From assembly GCA_934278005.1 (NCBI GenBank), contig CAKQWG010000073.1, forward strand, positions 1 through 15,773: DNA of 15,773 bases, written 5' to 3'. The stretch is from an uncultured Pirellulaceae bacterium (GTDB taxonomy: Bacteria > Planctomycetota > Planctomycetia > Pirellulales > Pirellulaceae). The notes beneath the pieces are model-generated. The model made no database searches, had not been told where the DNA came from, and worked only from the letters and a program-made list of their open reading frames with translations. The translations under genes and the position numbers were made by a program. Position 1 is the stretch's first letter. Each line of letters starts with the position of its first letter. This document shows, piece by piece, positions 13,648-15,773 of this stretch.

Positions 13648-15057
13648 ATGTCTCCTGTGCTGCGTTTTGAAGTCTCGCTGGCTGGTTCCACGCCGAGCGG
13701 CGGAGATCCGACCAGCGACATTATTCGGCTAGGGTCGGTGCTGGATAAGCTGCGTGACGAGATGTGCAGCATCGATGAAAAGATGTTGCTTGGCGAGATA
13801 GCCCTGCCGCCATCCAAGCAACCGCTGCATGCCGGGTTCGCCAATTTGCCGGCTCAATTATTAAGCGAGTATGAAGCGGGGAGGCCGGTCAGCCAATTGG
13901 GGCGGATGTTGGCTGTTACTAAGCAACTCATGACCGAAGTGGATCGCGTCGTCGTGTTGGCTGACCGAGAGTTTTTAATTGGCGCGCGCGCTCTGATGCG
14001 GGCTTGTTGCCAACCTCACTTCAACGAGCTGAGTCGCGGAGATCGAGGCAGTCGTCCGCGACTGTCTTTTGTGGGGGGAGATTTAGATAACGACAGCGTG
14101 CAAGGCATGTTGCATTTGGTCGGTGCGCATCGCCAGCGCTCCGCAGAAAATCTCGAGCAACGTTGGGGGCTGGTAGTGATTGCGGGGAGCCGCTGGCCCG
14201 GTTCTGCTGGGCGCGTATGCGCTGCGTTTGCTCAGGCGCTGCACGTCAATTGTGGTGGGGACGCGCATGTGGCACGGGCCAGGAGCATCGTGATTGCCAA
14301 CCAGAGTAGTCCCGGCCGAAAAGCTGTTGATGAACTGCTGGGTGCGCATCAATTTTGCATCCCCGATAATGTCGGGGCGCGCTATTCAGTTCTGTCGCTG
14401 GCAGGTTTAATTCCCGCCGCATTGGTCGGCATGAATATAATGAAGCTGCTTGAGGGTGCGCGCGCCATGCAAACTCATTTCGCCAGCACTAAGGCGGTCG
14501 ACAATTTAGTGCTGCAGTATGCAGCGATCAATCATGTGTTTGAAGTGGATCGACAGAGTTCGCTGCGGCATTGGTGTTTGTGGAGCGAGCGTCTTCAAGC
14601 GCTAGCAGAGTGGTATCAGCAATTGGTACGCGACAGTTGTGGACAGATGCTCGCTCTGCAGCCCCCCGCAGCGTTAGACGATGTTTGCGCTGGTAATACC
14701 AGCGCGGGTAGTTCGACTGGCGGTGAAGTTAGTAAAGATCATAGCGTGCTGCACCAAGTTATAGCCAGCCACTACCGCTTCGATCCGCTGCCGGTGGTAA
14801 GTTCAGCAGAGGCTGAGCAGAGCGTGGAGAGCCGCAGTGTGCCGTATGAGGATTGGGCCAGTGGCGCTAAAAATTTGGTGGAAGCCAGCCAAGCTGCCTT
14901 GGTACTCACTCAGCAGCGATTGGCGGCGGCCGGACGCTCAGCTACTCAGCTGGTTCTGCCGCAAGTCGATGAGCCGAGCGTCGGCCAATTGCTGCAATGG
15001 CTCATGTTGAGCAGCGTCGTTGAAGCCAGGCTTCGCGGGCGCAATCCGTACAGCTGA
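13648..15057 (+). CDS. Divergent phosphoglucose isomerase-like protein, catalytic motifs degraded
   Basis: The 469-residue protein aligns by eye with bacterial glucose-6-phosphate isomerases. Retained are FCIPDNVGARYSVLSLAGL (236-254, usual VGGRFSVLSxxGLLP), PAALVGMNIMKLLEGA, EWYQQL (321-326) and SVGQLLQWLMLSSVVEARL (444-462). Several functional elements look lost. The sugar-phosphate loop GIGGS is replaced by VVVLADREF, and the SKSGTT loop by IAGSRWPGSAG. The catalytic-base motif (usual ESxGK) reads RDSCGQ, giving Asp329 for Glu. The protein ends at RNPYS, where active enzymes continue to a conserved GVExxK lysine. Arg245 and a His at 365 or 369 remain. The frame is intact with no internal stop, so it is expressed or recently decayed rather than an obvious pseudogene. 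Degenerate tandem repeats begin 12 bp after the stop. Fold assignment is good; isomerase activity is doubtful. Confidence 0.78.
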   Translation: MSPVLRFEVSLAGSTPSGGDPTSDIIRLGSVLDKLRDEMCSIDEKMLLGEIALPPSKQPLHAGFANLPAQLLSEYEAGRPVSQLGRMLAVTKQLMTEVDRVVVLADREFLIGARALMRACCQPHFNELSRGDRGSRPRLSFVGGDLDNDSVQGMLHLVGAHRQRSAENLEQRWGLVVIAGSRWPGSAGRVCAAFAQALHVNCGGDAHVARARSIVIANQSSPGRKAVDELLGAHQFCIPDNVGARYSVLSLAGLIPAALVGMNIMKLLEGARAMQTHFASTKAVDNLVLQYAAINHVFEVDRQSSLRHWCLWSERLQALAEWYQQLVRDSCGQMLALQPPAALDDVCAGNTSAGSSTGGEVSKDHSVLHQVIASHYRFDPLPVVSSAEAEQSVESRSVPYEDWASGAKNLVEASQAALVLTQQRLAAAGRSATQLVLPQVDEPSVGQLLQWLMLSSVVEARLRGRNPYS

Positions 15058-15068
15058 CATGGGGCGCA

Positions 15069-15152
15069 GTGGGGTATGCATCCTCCTTGCCACTCCTTGC
15101 CACGGCGGGGTAAGCATCTTGCTTGCCGTGGGGTATGCATTTTTTGCTTGCC
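15069..15152. repeat. Degenerate ~23-25-bp repeats, three copies
   Basis: Three related units lie at 15069-15091, 15105-15127 and 15128-15152. Each has a ggggtaagca/ggggtatgca head and a cttgcc tail, with variable T/C-rich centres. A loose partial copy of the tail lies between the first two. They start 12 bp after the PGI-like stop codon. Confidence 0.65.
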
Positions 15153-15241
15153 ATCGATTTCTTAAAGGCCACTGCAAGCTAGAAGCTTACGCCACTTGGT
15201 TACAATAGTTACTTGGCTTGTGTTTTCCGTTACTCTAACTG

Positions 15242-15279
15242 CCATTCTCCGCTAAGCTAACCATTCTCCGCTAAGCTAA
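15242..15279. repeat. 19-bp perfect direct repeat, two copies
   Basis: The unit ccattctccgctaagctaa occurs at 15242-15260 and again, identical and adjacent, at 15261-15279. It ends 23 bp before the Rieske protein start, so it forms the leader or promoter region. A TACAAT hexamer at 15201-15206 upstream could be a -10 element but lacks a -35. Confidence 0.85.
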
Positions 15280-15302
15280 CCGCTCACGAACTTCGCAGAA
15301 AA

Positions 15303-15662
15303 ATGTCCGACACAGAACCGCTACCGCTATTTCCAGATGAGCCGCAGGAACCGGCGTGGGTCACCGTCGCGCAGGTAGGCGATATTCCTGAGGGGGAGGG
15401 CCGCGCATATCCACTGAAAAAATGCACGGTCGCGGTGTTTTTAGTCAAAGGGGACTACTTTGCGATCGATGACTTTTGCCCGCATCAAGGCGCGTCGCTA
15501 GCGGCTGGTTATATTGTCGATGGCTGTGCCGTGGCCTGTGCTTGGCATCACTGGCGATTCTCCCTTAGCGATGGTACTTGGCTGGATAATCCTAAAGTGG
15601 CCGTGGATCGGTTTGCAGTGCGTGTTGCGGGAACGAATATTCAGGTGCAAATGCCTGACTAG
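15303..15662 (+). CDS. Rieske [2Fe-2S] protein, NirD/ferredoxin-like
   Basis: A small soluble Rieske protein of 119 residues. The cluster-binding motifs are CPHQGASL (Cys59, His61) and CAWHHWRF (Cys79, His82), with 17 residues between His61 and Cys79, as in NirD-like and dioxygenase-ferredoxin Rieske domains. The N-terminal ~18 residues are acidic and Pro-rich (TEPLPLFPDEPQEP) with no signal peptide or membrane helix, so a cytosolic electron-transfer role is likely. No nitrite reductase, oxygenase or ferredoxin reductase gene is in the window, so its partner cannot be named. The start ATG at 15303 follows a tract of A residues with no Shine-Dalgarno. It is flanked on both sides by short tandem repeats. 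Confidence 0.92.
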   Translation: MSDTEPLPLFPDEPQEPAWVTVAQVGDIPEGEGRAYPLKKCTVAVFLVKGDYFAIDDFCPHQGASLAAGYIVDGCAVACAWHHWRFSLSDGTWLDNPKVAVDRFAVRVAGTNIQVQMPD

Positions 15663-15684
15663 GCAATACCTCGCAGAATTCCCA

Positions 15685-15773
15685 TCTCACTGCTCCGTCT
15701 CGTTGCTCCGTCTCACTGCTCCATCTCACTGCTCCATCTCACTGCTCCGACTCACTGCTCCGTCTCACTGCTC
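15685..15773. repeat. 13-bp minisatellite, 6.8 copies, running off the window
   Basis: Units of 13 bp start at 15685, 15698, 15711, 15724, 15737, 15750 and 15763, with consensus tctcactgctccg. Variants include gttg for actg in unit 2 and a final a in units 3 and 4. The last visible unit is cut by the window end, so array length is unknown. It begins 22 bp after the Rieske protein stop. Confidence 0.93.

Overview
The window looks like a chromosomal segment from a planctomycete, most likely Pirellulaceae (Rhodopirellula-like). The strongest marker is a secreted Gly/Ser-rich protein (7740-8951) ending in two copies of what I recognise as the planctomycete-restricted TIGR03000 domain. Supporting signs are a HTTM-family membrane protein paired with a single-pass partner, an archaeal-type phosphoglycerate mutase, scattered metabolic genes rather than tight operons, and weak or absent Shine-Dalgarno sequences. 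No rRNA, tRNA, transposase, phage gene or CRISPR array was seen.

Layout, left to right. (1) 1-66: start of a 20-bp tandem repeat. (2) 170-5196, plus strand: gatA, gatB, a small protein resembling only the C-terminal domain of SAM hydroxide adenosyltransferases, and bioA. gatA and gatB encode two of the three subunits of the tRNA-dependent amidotransferase; gatC is not in the window. BioA uses SAM as amino donor, so the SAM-related neighbour 13 bp upstream may be meaningful. (3) 5264-5330: a G-rich 6-bp repeat between convergent genes, followed by a putative Tyr/Pro-rich lipoprotein on the minus strand (5353-5895). (4) 6194-8951, plus strand: an exported protein-L-isoaspartate methyltransferase with an added C-terminal beta-sandwich-like domain, then the TIGR03000 surface protein. 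(5) 8983-9195: a perfect hairpin palindrome and nine 16-bp tandem repeats. (6) 9207-11389: a translationally coupled pair, a membrane-anchored protein with a repetitive Ala/Glu/Ser tail and a HTTM (vitamin K carboxylase-like) membrane protein. (7) 11615-13380: an isochorismatase-family hydrolase convergent with an archaeal-type phosphoglycerate mutase (apgM, minus). (8) 13648-15057: a strongly divergent phosphoglucose isomerase-like protein that seems to have lost several active-site elements. (9) 15069-15773: three more unrelated short tandem repeats flanking a stand-alone Rieske [2Fe-2S] protein.

The points most worth following are: a 32-bp element (30/32 identical) that carries the last codon, stop codon and 3' hairpin of two unrelated genes (5328-5359 minus, 11383-11414 plus); the degenerate PGI-like protein; the exported SAM-dependent repair enzyme; the stand-alone SAM-HAT C-terminal domain beside bioA; and the unusually many locus-specific minisatellites, each in a different intergenic gap and each with a different unit. 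All family assignments are from reading the translated sequence and from memory of family motifs; no database search was run.
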